Below are positions 1 to 9,230 of a DNA stretch of 64,000 nucleotides, piece by piece (positions within the stretch are counted from its first letter, which is position 1; each line of letters begins with the position of its first letter). The translations under genes and the position numbers were made by a program. Source of the stretch: Burkholderia pseudomultivorans. Its GTDB lineage: Bacteria; Pseudomonadota; Gammaproteobacteria; Burkholderiales; Burkholderiaceae. Where the stretch lies: assembly GCF_001718415.1 (NCBI RefSeq), contig NZ_CP013377.1:2931709-2995708 (forward strand), in the 5' to 3' direction. The notes under the pieces are model-generated. The model did not search any database. It was not told the DNA's origin and was given only the letters and a program-made list of their open reading frames with translations.

Positions 1-1
1 C

Positions 2-418
2 GCATTCGATGCCGCGCTCGCGCTCGCGAAGTCGCACGGCGCGGAGCTGCAGGCGCTCTACGTCGTCGAGAACGCCGCGATCTACTACAACGTGCCGGGC
101 TACGATCCGTCCGTGCTGCGCGACCAGCTGCTCGCGCAGGGCAACGATCTCGCGAAGGACTTCGCGGCGCAGATGCAGGCGGCCGGCGTGAAGGGCCAGA
201 CGCTGACGAGCGAGGCGTCGTCGCTCAACGACGTGTCGTCGCTGATCCTCGAAGGCGCGAAGGCATTCGGCGCCGATCTGCTCGTGCTCGGCACGCACGG
301 CCGTCGCGGCTTCCGTCGCCTCGTGCTGGGCAGCATCGCCGAGCAGTGCGTGCGCCACGCATCGCTGCCGGTGCTGCTGATTCCCGCAGCCGCGCACACG
401 GACGAAGCGGCGAGCTGA
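2..418 (+). CDS. Universal stress protein, UspA family (5' truncated)
   Basis: The frame is open from base 2, so the N-terminus lies before the window; 138 residues remain. The C-terminal half has the UspA nucleotide-binding signature: GTHGRRGF, a spacer, then LGSIAEQCVRHASLPVLLI. The core is a single Usp domain. Proteins of this kind are cytoplasmic and bind ATP in many cases, protecting cells in stress or oxygen limitation. The FNR-type regulator that follows on the same strand fits a low-oxygen stress context, but whether the two are co-transcribed cannot be seen. The start is missing, so fusion to a second Usp domain cannot be excluded. Confidence 0.9.
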   Translation, partial: AFDAALALAKSHGAELQALYVVENAAIYYNVPGYDPSVLRDQLLAQGNDLAKDFAAQMQAAGVKGQTLTSEASSLNDVSSLILEGAKAFGADLLVLGTHGRRGFRRLVLGSIAEQCVRHASLPVLLIPAAAHTDEAAS

Positions 419-609
419 ACGGGTGGGCGCTGCCGCCGCATCGCCCCGTCACCGGCGTGCGCATGCCGCGCATGCATCGGTGCGCCCGCATGCGCGGGCT
501 GCGCAAGCGTGCGCGCGGCAGTGCAACCGGTCGCGACGTTTTGTCACCCGACAGTCGCAACTTGCGGTGGGACAATGATTCCGTCGATTCAACGCCGGAG
601 TAAACGATC

Positions 610-1356
610 ATGCTGACGCCCGTCGCCACACGCCCCGCCGCCACGTCTCACGCCGCGAGCTGGGCACCTCGTCAGGCCGCGCACTGCTCGACGTGCGCCA
701 TGCGGCACCTGTGCATGCCCCAGGGCCTCGCGCCCGAAGCGCTCAGCCGCCTCGAATCCGTCATCTGCGCGGCGCGGCCGGTGAAGCGCGGCGAAGCGCT
801 GTTCCGCGAAGGCGACGCGTTCGACAACCTGTACGCGGTGCGCTCCGGTTCGCTGAAGACGGTCGCGACGCGCCACGACGGTCGCGAACAGGTCACGGGC
901 CTGCACCTCGCGGGTGAAGCGCTCGGCCTCGACGGCATCTGCGACGACACCCATCCGCGCACCGCGATCGCGCTCGAAGACAGCTCCGTGTGCGTGATTC
1001 CGTACGCCGCGCTGAAAACGCTGTGCTCGGAGGCCGGCTCGATGCAGCTGCGCATGCACAAGCTGATGAGCGAACAGATCGTGCGCGAAACGTCGCAGAC
1101 GATGCTGCTCGGCTCGCTGAACGCCGAGGAGCGCGTCGCCGCCTTCCTGCTCGACGTGTCGTCGCGCTACCTGAAGCGTGGCTATTCGCCGTCCGAATTC
1201 AACCTGCGCATGACGCGCGAAGACATCGGCAGCTACCTCGGCATGACGCTCGAAACGGTCAGCCGCACGCTGTCGAAATTCCAGAAGCGCGGCCTGATCG
1301 AAATGCAGGGCCGTCACGTGCAGATCGTCGACTTCGACGGCCTTCACCACGTCTGA
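610..1356 (+). CDS. fnr: FNR-type Crp family oxygen-sensing regulator
   Basis: 248 residues. Cysteines C26, C29, C35 and C128 keep the same spacing as the four 4Fe-4S ligands of E. coli FNR (20, 23, 29, 122). A cNMP-binding-like beta-roll occupies about residues 45-160. The C-terminal winged helix-turn-helix carries ETVSR at 215-219, the recognition helix that reads TTGAT half sites. Such proteins dimerise when the cluster is intact and switch on anaerobic genes. ATG at 610 is the only sensible start before the cysteines. No perfect TTGAT-N4-ATCAA box is visible in the 190 bp upstream. A shorter cluster-free Crp relative is unlikely because all four cysteines are kept. Confidence 0.9.
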   Translation: MLTPVATRPAATSHAASWAPRQAAHCSTCAMRHLCMPQGLAPEALSRLESVICAARPVKRGEALFREGDAFDNLYAVRSGSLKTVATRHDGREQVTGLHLAGEALGLDGICDDTHPRTAIALEDSSVCVIPYAALKTLCSEAGSMQLRMHKLMSEQIVRETSQTMLLGSLNAEERVAAFLLDVSSRYLKRGYSPSEFNLRMTREDIGSYLGMTLETVSRTLSKFQKRGLIEMQGRHVQIVDFDGLHHV

Positions 1357-1416
1357 TCCCGCACGCGGCGCGCGCAACATGCGCGACCGCCGCCGGGCCC
1401 GCGTCCGTCGGGCCCG

Positions 1417-2310
1417 TCAATCCAGAAACAGCGCGGCGCGCGCCTTGAGCGCCGCGCTGAAATCGTCGAGCCAGCCGATCGACAGGCGCCAGCTCTGCCA
1501 GTAGAGCTCGATGTCGACGGTCCGCCCGGCCGACATGTCGACCAGTTCCCCCGCCGCCAGCTGGCGATCGACCATCCGGTCCGGGCACATTCCCCATCCG
1601 AGCCCCGTTTCGCACGCGCGCAGATAACCGGCGACATGCGGGATCCAGTGCTGCGGCGGATCGAGATCCGCGCGCGTCACGCGCCGGATGAAGCGCGCCT
1701 GCAGCCCGTCCTTCGGATTGAACATCACGCACGGCGCGCGGCGCAGCGCATCGCGCGTGATGCCCGCCGCGAAATAGCGCGCGTGAAACGCGGGCGAGCA
1801 CACCGCGCGATAACGGATGCGCCCGAGCCGCGTCGAGCGGCAGCCCTGGATCGGCTCCGCCTGCGCGGTCACCGCGCCCTGCACGCTGCCGTCGCGGATG
1901 CGCGCGGCCGTGTAGTCCTGGTCGTCGATCACGAGGTCGAGCAGCGTCTCGCGCTCCGCGCAGAACGGCGCCACCGCGTCGATGAACCACGTCGCGACGC
2001 TGTCGTCGTTGACGGCCACGCGCAAGGTCGGCCACCCGGACGCGAGCGGCCCGTGCAACGCCGGCATCCGGCCGGACAGCTCGGCTTCGAGCAACTGCAC
2101 GCGTTCGGTGTGCCGGCACAGCAGCGCGCCCGACGGCGTCGCGACACACGGCTGGCCGCGCTTGACGAGCACGCTGCCGACGCGTTCCTCGAGCAGTTTC
2201 ACGCGCTGCGACACGGCCGACGGCGTGACGTTCAGCTCCTTGGCGGCCCGTTCGAACGAACCGTGCCGGATCACCGCCGCGAGCGCATCGAGCAATGCAT
2301 AGTCGAGCAT
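1417..2310 (-). CDS. argP: LysR-type regulator ArgP (arginine/lysine-responsive)
   Basis: 297 residues. The N-terminal winged HTH is at about 1-60 (LDALAAVIRHGSFERAAKEL, then SAVSQRV), followed by a LysR effector domain. The N-terminal start MLDYALLDALAAV is typical of ArgP/LysG. Divergent transcription from an ArgO/LysE exporter 101 bp away is the classic arrangement: the regulator senses arginine or lysine and activates export. The shared gap carries AT-rich sequence with CTTAATCGACATTAG-like half sites just upstream of the argP start, suitable for a LysR operator. Family and partner assignment are strong; the precise effector is inferred. Confidence 0.92.
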   Translation of the reverse strand: MLDYALLDALAAVIRHGSFERAAKELNVTPSAVSQRVKLLEERVGSVLVKRGQPCVATPSGALLCRHTERVQLLEAELSGRMPALHGPLASGWPTLRVAVNDDSVATWFIDAVAPFCAERETLLDLVIDDQDYTAARIRDGSVQGAVTAQAEPIQGCRSTRLGRIRYRAVCSPAFHARYFAAGITRDALRRAPCVMFNPKDGLQARFIRRVTRADLDPPQHWIPHVAGYLRACETGLGWGMCPDRMVDRQLAAGELVDMSAGRTVDIELYWQSWRLSIGWLDDFSAALKARAALFLD

Positions 2311-2411
2311 TAGATTTCCTTAATCGACATTAGGCGATTTAGCTTCTCTTATTTCGCCGATGCCCGCAGACTAGCGCTACCCGATCCATCCGTCCACTGC
2401 TGTCATCCACC

Positions 2412-3032
2412 ATGAACTGGCTCGCTTTTTCCCACGGCGTCGCGCTGTGCGCTTCGCTCATCGTCACCATCGGCGCGCAGAACGCGTTCGTGCTCCGGCA
2501 GGGCATCATGCGCTCGCACGTCGGCAAGATCGTGCTGCTGTGCGCACTGTCCGACATGATCCTGATCGGCGCCGGCGTCGGCGGCGCCTCGGTGCTCGTC
2601 GAACGCTACCCGACCTTCGTCCACGCGGTGCTGTATGTCGGTCTCGCATATCTCGCATGGTTCGGCATCAATGCGCTGCGCCGCGCGTTCAAGCCGGGCC
2701 ACGAAACGCTTGACGTGCGCGGCGATGCGGTCGCGCCGCCGCCGCAGAGCGGGCTCGCGATCGTGCTGATGACGCTCGCGTTCACGTGGCTCAACCCGCA
2801 CGTGTATCTCGATACGTTCCTGCTGATCGGCACGGCCGGCGCGCGCGAGCCGGAAGGATCGCGCGCCGCGTTCGCGATCGGCGCGATGACGGTCAGCGTC
2901 GTCTGGTTCGTCGGGCTCGGCTACGGCGCGCGACTGCTCGCGCCGTGGTTCCGCAAGGCCGTCGCATGGCGCGTGCTCGACGGCGCGATCGGCAGCATGG
3001 TGCTGTTTCTCGCGGCAGTGCAGCTGCGATAA
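2412..3032 (+). CDS. argO: ArgO/LysE family basic amino acid exporter
   Basis: 206 residues, the usual LysE/ArgO size. Several hydrophobic helices are visible at about 3-25, 37-60, 66-88, 112-135, 147-170 and 180-203. The N-terminal signature GAQNAFVLRQGI is characteristic of the family, as is the conserved LNPHVYLDT segment near residue 136. It is expected in the inner membrane, exporting L-arginine or lysine. Divergent argP supplies the regulator. A GC-rich hairpin with a following T-rich stretch lies about 35 bp after the stop. Confidence 0.93.
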   Translation: MNWLAFSHGVALCASLIVTIGAQNAFVLRQGIMRSHVGKIVLLCALSDMILIGAGVGGASVLVERYPTFVHAVLYVGLAYLAWFGINALRRAFKPGHETLDVRGDAVAPPPQSGLAIVLMTLAFTWLNPHVYLDTFLLIGTAGAREPEGSRAAFAIGAMTVSVVWFVGLGYGARLLAPWFRKAVAWRVLDGAIGSMVLFLAAVQLR

Positions 3033-3395
3033 CGCACGGGCCGCATCCGCCGGCCGTCATCCGATTCGGCCCCGCTCGTCGCGCGGGGCTTTCCCGTCTT
3101 TTCCCGGCTTTTCCGACCCCGCTGCGCATTACCGCAGCAGCACGCATCCGTCGCGAAATCCGCTCCCGATCGAATCCGGCCGCACCGGATGACGGATAGC
3201 GGACGACTCGTCTGCCGTGCGATCCAATCCCTCCGTTATCGCGGCATTTCACGGCCTGCACGAATCGCACCGATCAGGGACAATGTTCGGGTTCCCGCGA
3301 CGCCGGCGAACCTGCTCTGCACGCACTGCCGCGTCGTCGCGATCGACACCGTCAATTCCGCAGTTCAATCCGTGACACCCACATCGGAGAGAAAG
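3033..3395. other. Intergenic gap argO to aldo/keto reductase
   Basis: 363 bp. Apart from the argO terminator and a purine-rich ribosome site (GGAGAGAAAG) just before the next ATG, no further gene or repeat is seen. An open frame runs upstream of the reductase start, but it shows no conserved domain. Confidence 0.5.
3069..3102 (+). terminator. Probable intrinsic terminator after argO
   Basis: A perfect 7-bp stem (GCCCCGC at 3069-3075 with GCGGGGC at 3083-3089) around a 7-nt loop is followed by a pyrimidine and T-rich run ending in TCTTTT. Position and orientation fit termination of argO. Confidence 0.6.
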
Positions 3396-4340
3396 ATGGC
3401 ATTACGCACACTCGGTACGTCGGACATCCAGGTATCGCCGCTCGCATTCGGCGGCAACGTGTTCGGCTGGACCGCCGACGAGAACACCTCGTTCTCGCTG
3501 CTCGACGCGCTCGCCGACACCGGCATCAACTTCATCGACACGGCCGACGTCTATTCGGCGTGGGTGCCCGGCAACAGCGGCGGCGAATCGGAAACGATCA
3601 TCGGCAAGTGGCTCAAGCGCTCCGGCAAGCGCGATCAGGTCGTGATCGCGACCAAGGTCGGGATGCTCGGCGCGCGCGCCGGCCTGTCGAAGGACAACAT
3701 CCTGAACGCGGTCGACGATTCGCTGCGCCGCCTGCAGACCGACCATATCGACCTGTACTTCTCGCACCGCGACCTCGCCGACACGCCGCTCGAGGAAACG
3801 CTCGGCGCGTATCGGACGCTGATCGACGCGGGCAAGGTGCGCATCATCGGCGCGTCGAACTACAGCGGCGCGCGCCTGCGCGAAGCCGCCGAGATCAGCC
3901 GGCGCGACGGCCTGCCCGCGTACCAGGTCATCCAGCCCGAATACAACCTGATCAACCGCGCGGAATACGAACGCGATCTCGAACCGGTGGTGCGCGACCT
4001 GAAGCTCGGCGTCGTCAACTACTACGCGCTCGCGAGCGGCTTCCTGTCGGGCAAGTACCGCAGCGAAGCCGACCTGAAGAAGAGCGTGCGCGGCGATCGC
4101 GTCGCCGGCTATCTGAACGATCGCGGCCTGCGCATACTCGCGGCGCTCGACGCCGTCGCCGACAAGCACGGCACGCAGCCGGCCGCGATCGCGCTCGCAT
4201 GGCAGATCGCGCGGCCGACGATCACCGCACCGATCGCCAGCGCGACGTCGCTTGCGCAACTCGCGCTGCTCGGCGACGCGATTCGCGTACAGCTCGATCA
4301 GGACGACATCCGGAAAATCGACGAAGCCAGCGCCGCTTGA
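3396..4340 (+). CDS. Aldo/keto reductase
   Basis: 314 residues, full length for an AKR TIM barrel. The catalytic tetrad is visible: D48 and Y53 in NFIDTADVYS, K87 in VVIATKVG, and the His of DLYFSHRD. The C-terminal segment IAPITAS-like (TITAPIASATS) is the NADP-binding region. ATG at 3396 follows a GGAGAGAAAG ribosome site and gives the canonical MALRTLGTSDIQVSPLAFG start; the frame is open further upstream but without family similarity. Likely role: NADPH-dependent reduction of aldehydes or ketones. Substrate unknown. Confidence 0.9.
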   Translation: MALRTLGTSDIQVSPLAFGGNVFGWTADENTSFSLLDALADTGINFIDTADVYSAWVPGNSGGESETIIGKWLKRSGKRDQVVIATKVGMLGARAGLSKDNILNAVDDSLRRLQTDHIDLYFSHRDLADTPLEETLGAYRTLIDAGKVRIIGASNYSGARLREAAEISRRDGLPAYQVIQPEYNLINRAEYERDLEPVVRDLKLGVVNYYALASGFLSGKYRSEADLKKSVRGDRVAGYLNDRGLRILAALDAVADKHGTQPAAIALAWQIARPTITAPIASATSLAQLALLGDAIRVQLDQDDIRKIDEASAA

Positions 4341-4759
4341 GCTGCGTGCATGCGGGCGGGTCGTAGGAATATCGCGCCGTCGCGCGGTTCCGCCGCCCGG
4401 CCCGCGTGACGCGGTGTACCAGCGATGCGATGGCGGCGAAGGCGCGCGCATCGCAACGCGCACGCCGAATCGAGCATTCGGGATCTTCACGTCAGTCACG
4501 CGCGTTCTCCCGACTTGAACGTCACTTGCAGCACGAGCCGCCGCAAGCGCGCGATCGGCGAACACGGCCCTTAACCCGAAATCGCATTCGCGATTTGACC
4601 GGCACGGCCGCTTCTTTTGCCCGACACGGACATCGCCCCGGTCGCCGGCCGCAACGCCCCGCCCGGCAAGGCTTTCGCCGCGCCCCGGTGTTTCACGGAT
4701 TGACCGCGGCCTTCGACGTCGCCGAGACTGCGCCGCTCGGGCGTCATTGGGAGAACGTC
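4341..4759. other. Intergenic gap with a 7-bp perfect dyad
   Basis: 419 bp with no convincing gene. A perfect dyad AAATCGC-ATTC-GCGATTT lies at 4579-4596, about 165 bp before the AraC gene. It has no T-run, so it looks more like an operator than a terminator. Nothing else stands out. Confidence 0.4.
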
Positions 4760-5728
4760 ATGCCGGACACCAGCACCGGGATCGTCACGATCTCGACGCG
4801 CGCCGTGCGCGGCCACGAGCGCGTCGACTTCTGGGTCGACCACGTCGCACGCTCGCTCGTGCGCATCGAGTGCAGCGGCAAATCGTCGGACGGCATCGAC
4901 GCGACCCTGCGCAAGCGCGACCTCGCGCTGTTCAGCGCATGCGACATCGTCGCGAACCGGCACGCGGTCGTGCGCACGCCGCACAACATCCATGCGGACC
5001 AGCGCGACGCGGTGTTCGTCTGCCTGATGCACGCGGGACAAGGCTATACATTCCAGGACGTCGAGTGCATGCAGCACGCGCCCGGCGACATCGTGCTCTA
5101 CGACACGTCGATGCCGTACGGCCACGGCTTTCCCGCCGACATGGCGATGACCGTGCTCGACGTGCCGCGCGACGTGTTCGAGGCGCGCGTCGGCCCGTGG
5201 CGCTATCGCGGCGCGGTCAAGATCGATCGCGACGACGGCGTCACGTCGTGGGCCGCGCGCCAGGTCTATGCATTGCTCGCCGAGCCGCATTCGCCGGCGC
5301 ACGACGCGCGCGAACGGCGCGCCGCAGCCGTGCTCGATCTCCTGCGGTCGATGCTGCGCCTGCGCGACGGCGATGTATCGCCGACGAAGTCGACCGTCCA
5401 TACGCTGTCGCGGGCCAAGGCGTTCATCGAAAGCCGTCTCGACGACGATGCGCTCGACTGCCACGCGGTGAGCCGCGCGATCCACCTGTCGCCGCGCCAG
5501 CTCGCGCGCATCTTCGAGATCGAGGGAATGCCGCTCACGCGCTACATCCTCGCGCGGCGTCTCGAGCGCTGTCGCGCGGACCTGCGCGACCGGTCGCTGA
5601 AACACCTGACGGTCAGCGAAATCGCGTTCCGCTGGGGCTTCAACAACAGCGCGCACTTCAGCCGCAGCTACCGCGCCCGCTTCGGCGAAACGCCGAGCGA
5701 GACGCGCGCACCGGGCATGACGCGATAA
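4760..5728 (+). CDS. AraC family regulator (AraC_binding_2 type)
   Basis: 322 residues. The N-terminal two thirds (about 15-200) match the AraC-binding-2/FeaR-NphR class of effector domains. The C-terminal double HTH spans about 215-318 with HLSPRQLARIFEIEGM in the first helix pair and ISEIAFRWGFNNSAHFSRSY-like sequence (SEIAFRWGF) in the second. ATG at 4760 follows GGGAGAACGTC. It sits 187 bp upstream of a GMC oxidoreductase on the same strand and probably controls it. A second regulator of the same class is encoded at 7522-8502; the two are paralogs with related C-termini. Confidence 0.87.
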   Translation: MPDTSTGIVTISTRAVRGHERVDFWVDHVARSLVRIECSGKSSDGIDATLRKRDLALFSACDIVANRHAVVRTPHNIHADQRDAVFVCLMHAGQGYTFQDVECMQHAPGDIVLYDTSMPYGHGFPADMAMTVLDVPRDVFEARVGPWRYRGAVKIDRDDGVTSWAARQVYALLAEPHSPAHDARERRAAAVLDLLRSMLRLRDGDVSPTKSTVHTLSRAKAFIESRLDDDALDCHAVSRAIHLSPRQLARIFEIEGMPLTRYILARRLERCRADLRDRSLKHLTVSEIAFRWGFNNSAHFSRSYRARFGETPSETRAPGMTR

Positions 5729-5915
5729 CGTCGGTTCGCCCGCGTCATTGAGCGGACAGGACGTGCGCCATTCGCTGCGCCGGGCCGCTGCGTGTCCGCG
5801 CGAGGCAAGCACGACGGCCGTGCCGGTCAAACCGGGCCACGGCCCGCTCGCTAATCTGGCGCCTTGCGCGGCGGCACACGTTCCGCCGCCCGACACAGCA
5901 AGGAGAAAAAGCGGG

Positions 5916-7481
5916 ATGGAGACGTACGACCATATCGTCGTGGGCGGCGGTTCGGCCGGTTGCACGATCGCGCATCGACTGGTGAAGGCCGGCAGGCGCG
6001 TGCTGCTGCTCGAGGACGGGCCGAAGGACGACAGCCTGTTCATCAGGATTCCGGCGACGTTCATCCGCGTGCTCGGCACCGCGCGCACGGTCACCTTCGA
6101 AAGCGAGCCGCAGGCCGGCGCCGCCGGACGCCGGACCTATGTGCCGCAGGGCCGCACGCTGGGCGGCGGCAGCTCGGTCAACGCGATGCTGTACGTGCGC
6201 GGCACGCGCGACGACTACGACGAATGGACCGCGCTCGGCTGTGCCGGCTGGGGATGGAACGACGTGCTGCCGGTCTTCAAGCGCGCCGAATCGCACGTGC
6301 GGCTGTCCGAGCCGTTCCACGGCACCGACGGGCCGCTGAAGGTCGGCGACACGCGCTTCCGGCACCCGCTGAGCCTCGCGTTCGTGAAGGCCGCGCAGGA
6401 AACCGGCCTCGCGTACAACGACGACTTCAACGGCGCCGCGCAGCAGGGCGTCGGCTTCTACCATACGACGATCTTCGACGGACGGCGCGGCAGCACCGCA
6501 GCCACCTATCTCGCCGACGTGCTCGACCGGCCGAACCTGCGCGTGCTGACCGGCTGCCGCGTCACGCGCGTGCGCTTCGACGGACGGCGCGCGTGCGGCG
6601 TCGAATGGCGCAGCGGCACCGGCGCGACGGGCGCGGCAGCCGCGCGCTCGGACCTCGTGCTCGCAGCCGGCGCGTTGAGCACGCCGAAGCTGCTGATGCT
6701 GTCGGGCATCGGGCCCGGCGCGCACCTGAACGCGCTCGACATCGACGTGCTGCACGACAGCCCCGAAGTCGGCGCGAACTACCAGGACCACCTCGAAGTG
6801 TCGATCTACGGCTACAGCCATGCGCCGATCAGCCTGCTCGGCCAGGACCGCGGGCTGGCGGCGCTGCGCCACGGCCTGCAATGGATGCTGTGCCGCACCG
6901 GCCTGCTGACGTCGAACGTCGTCGAGTCGGGCGCGTTCGTCGACACGACGGGCGACGGCCGGCCCGACATCCAGTTCCACGTGCTGCCGACGCTGGTCGG
7001 CGACGTCGACCGCGCGCCGCTGCCGGGCCACGGCCTGTCGATCAACCCGTGCCTGCTGCGGCCGCGCTCGCGCGGCGCGATGCAGCTGCGCAGCCGCGAC
7101 CCCGCCGCGCCGATTCGCTTCGACAGCGGCGCGCTGTCGGATCCGGCCGATGTCGACGGGCTCGTGCGCGGCGTCGCGCTCGCGCGGCGCATCATCCGCG
7201 CGCCGTCGCTCGCCCGTCTCGTGCGGGAAGCGGAAACGCTGTCGGACGCGACGCTGGCCGACTACGTGCGGCAGCGTGCAAAGACCGTCTACCACCCGGC
7301 CGGCACCTGCCGGATGGGCAGCGACGCGCAGGCGGTCGTCACGCCGCGTCTCGCGGTGCGCGGCGTCGATGGGCTGCGGATCTGCGATGCGTCGGTGATG
7401 CCGCGCATCGTGTCGGGCAACACGAACGCGCCGACGATCATGATCGCGGAGCGCTGCGCGGACTTCATGCTGACGGACTGA
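5916..7481 (+). CDS. GMC-family FAD alcohol dehydrogenase
   Basis: 521 residues, typical for choline dehydrogenase-like GMC enzymes. The FAD Rossmann motif GGGSAGC is at 10-16, the GMC signature GGGSSVNAMLYVRG at about 82-95. The C-terminal catalytic pair is seen as His460 in YHPAGT and Asn502 in SGNTNAP. ATG at 5916 follows AAGGAG. These enzymes oxidise primary or aryl alcohols to aldehydes, passing electrons to O2 or a quinone. Flanked by two AraC regulators of one subfamily, it probably oxidises an aromatic or alkyl alcohol; the substrate cannot be read from sequence. Confidence 0.88.
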   Translation: METYDHIVVGGGSAGCTIAHRLVKAGRRVLLLEDGPKDDSLFIRIPATFIRVLGTARTVTFESEPQAGAAGRRTYVPQGRTLGGGSSVNAMLYVRGTRDDYDEWTALGCAGWGWNDVLPVFKRAESHVRLSEPFHGTDGPLKVGDTRFRHPLSLAFVKAAQETGLAYNDDFNGAAQQGVGFYHTTIFDGRRGSTAATYLADVLDRPNLRVLTGCRVTRVRFDGRRACGVEWRSGTGATGAAAARSDLVLAAGALSTPKLLMLSGIGPGAHLNALDIDVLHDSPEVGANYQDHLEVSIYGYSHAPISLLGQDRGLAALRHGLQWMLCRTGLLTSNVVESGAFVDTTGDGRPDIQFHVLPTLVGDVDRAPLPGHGLSINPCLLRPRSRGAMQLRSRDPAAPIRFDSGALSDPADVDGLVRGVALARRIIRAPSLARLVREAETLSDATLADYVRQRAKTVYHPAGTCRMGSDAQAVVTPRLAVRGVDGLRICDASVMPRIVSGNTNAPTIMIAERCADFMLTD

Positions 7482-7486
7482 CGCGC

Positions 7487-7509
7487 AAAAGGCGCGCACG
7501 GCACGCGCC
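7487..7509 (-). terminator. Terminator between convergent GMC and AraC genes
   Basis: GGCGCG (7491-7496) pairs with CGCGCC (7504-7509). On the - strand it is followed by TTTT, so it should end the AraC transcript. It is placed exactly between the two stop codons. Confidence 0.5.
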
Positions 7510-7521
7510 GCCGCGCCGGCC

Positions 7522-8502
7522 TCAGCGGTCGGTCGTGCGCGCCGCGTCGCGCAGCGCCATCGGCGACGCGCCATACCGGTCGCGAATCGCGCGGCTGAAA
7601 TGCGCCTGGCTCGAAAATCCCCAGCGGAACGCGATCTCGCCGACGCTGGTCTTGCGCAGGCGCGCATCCGTCAGCTCGCGGTAAGCATGCAGCAGCCGTT
7701 CCGACCAGATGTGCTGCGTGACCGACTCGCCCTCGGCGGCAAACAGCCGGCTCAGGTGGCGCAGCGACAGCCCGACCGCATCGGCGACGGCCTGCGGCCC
7801 GAGTTCCGGCTCGCCGAGATGGGTCGCGATGTACTGCTTCGCGGTCAGCAGATACGACAGCGACGTGCGCGAGGCGCGCACGCCGTTCACCTCGGCGTCG
7901 ATCAGTTCCGCGACCAGCGTGCGCGTGCACTCGGAGAAGCGCGCCGCGTCGCCCTCGACGGGCGTCTTCATGAAGCGCTCGACACTCGCGCGCAGCGTGG
8001 TGCCGAGCATCTCGCCCGCACCGGGCCGCGGCGAGATCTTCAGCGGCAGCAACGCCAGTTCCGCTTCGAGCCGGCGGTCGATCATCGCGATCGGGATGTC
8101 GATCAACAGCTGCCGCATCGGCGTCAGGAATCCGAAAAGATAGGGGACGCGCGTGTCGTAGACGACGATGTCGCCGGCTTCCGCCAGCAGGCAGCGGTCG
8201 TGCTGGATGAAATACGCGCGTCCGCTGACGATCTGGCACGCGAACAGCGCTTCCTTCGGCAACTGGCGCACGAGCGCCGGACTGCGCTCGATCACATGGT
8301 CCTGCCCGCGAATGTCGGCGATCCCGAGGCCCGGCAGCGCCAGGTCGGTCTTCGTGACCTCGAGCCCCGCCGGCGACAGCGACGAACAGCGCAGGCCGAC
8401 CAGCGTCGCCGCGTTGAACGCATCCCAGTACGCCATCCGGTCGCGCGCCGGCACGTCGGCGGTCGAGCCGTGCGTGCATGAAAGAACGGTCGAATTCGTC
8501 AC
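7522..8502 (-). CDS. AraC family regulator, divergent from the cupin-MFS operon
   Basis: 326 residues from GTG at 8502, chosen because GGAGGCGAC sits right before it; the frame runs 25 codons further upstream without a better site. N-terminal AraC-binding-2 domain at about 30-205. The C-terminal double HTH contains GLSLRHLSRLFAAEGES and VGEIAFRWGFSSQAHFSRAI. It is divergent from the dioxygenase-like cupin gene at 8679, with a 176-bp shared control region, and most likely activates that operon in response to an aromatic effector. Paralog of the regulator at 4760. Confidence 0.87.
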   Translation of the reverse strand: MTNSTVLSCTHGSTADVPARDRMAYWDAFNAATLVGLRCSSLSPAGLEVTKTDLALPGLGIADIRGQDHVIERSPALVRQLPKEALFACQIVSGRAYFIQHDRCLLAEAGDIVVYDTRVPYLFGFLTPMRQLLIDIPIAMIDRRLEAELALLPLKISPRPGAGEMLGTTLRASVERFMKTPVEGDAARFSECTRTLVAELIDAEVNGVRASRTSLSYLLTAKQYIATHLGEPELGPQAVADAVGLSLRHLSRLFAAEGESVTQHIWSERLLHAYRELTDARLRKTSVGEIAFRWGFSSQAHFSRAIRDRYGASPMALRDAARTTDR

Positions 8503-8678
8503 GTCGCCTCCTGCGGGCGCCTGTCGTGCGCAGCGGCACGATTGGGGATGGTTCGTCTCGAAAATGGTGCGGAGCAATGTCCGAACCGATCAAGCAATTC
8601 GTCCCGCCCAGTCAAGAGCGGTGAGTACCGGCCGGCTAAAGTCGAGCCCACGACATCTGCACACAAAGGAGACAAACC

Positions 8679-9212
8679 GTGGTCGACCAAGCCGTCACCG
8701 AATTCTGGCAAAACATCGCGCCGATTGCCAATCCGTTCAAGCCCGATGCGCTGCCGGAAGTCTACATCGCGAATGCGGTCACCGAGGACGAGCGATACTA
8801 CGTTCCGTTCACCGAAACGGTTTCGTCGCGGCCGCTGTGGATCTCGCCGACGCAGAACAAATGGTGCGACATCCTGATGGCGAAGCAGGCGGGGCTCGTG
8901 AACCGTCACTACCACCCGCACGAAGTATTCGCGTACACGATCTCCGGGAAATGGGGCTACCTCGAGCACGAGTGGACCGCGACGCGCGGCGACTTCGTGT
9001 ACGAGACGCCGGGCGAAGGCCATACGCTCGTCGCGTTCGATCACCCGGAGCCGATGCGCGCGTTCTTCATCGTCAAGGGGCCGCTGATCTGGCTCGACGA
9101 GGCCGGCAATCCCGACGGCTACTTCGACGTGCATTCGTACATCGCGATGTGCAAGGCCCACTACGAGAAAGTGGGCCTCGGTGCACAGGCGGTCGAGAAA
9201 CTGTTCCGTTGA
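8679..9212 (+). CDS. 2,4'-dihydroxyacetophenone dioxygenase-like cupin
   Basis: 177 residues, the length known for 2,4'-dihydroxyacetophenone dioxygenase, which cleaves a C-C bond next to a ketone to give 4-hydroxybenzoate and formate using non-haem iron. One cupin barrel. Likely metal ligands are in NRHYHPHEVF (H77, H79) and H115 in GEGHTL, with E96 in the GYLEHEW strand. GTG start at 8679 follows AAAGGAGAC. First gene of a + strand run with an MFS carrier and two dehydrogenases, so an aryl-ketone or alkylphenol pathway is plausible. The exact substrate is an inference from family and length. Confidence 0.75.
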   Translation: MVDQAVTEFWQNIAPIANPFKPDALPEVYIANAVTEDERYYVPFTETVSSRPLWISPTQNKWCDILMAKQAGLVNRHYHPHEVFAYTISGKWGYLEHEWTATRGDFVYETPGEGHTLVAFDHPEPMRAFFIVKGPLIWLDEAGNPDGYFDVHSYIAMCKAHYEKVGLGAQAVEKLFR

Positions 9213-9230
9213 CGCGCGACGAGGCCATCC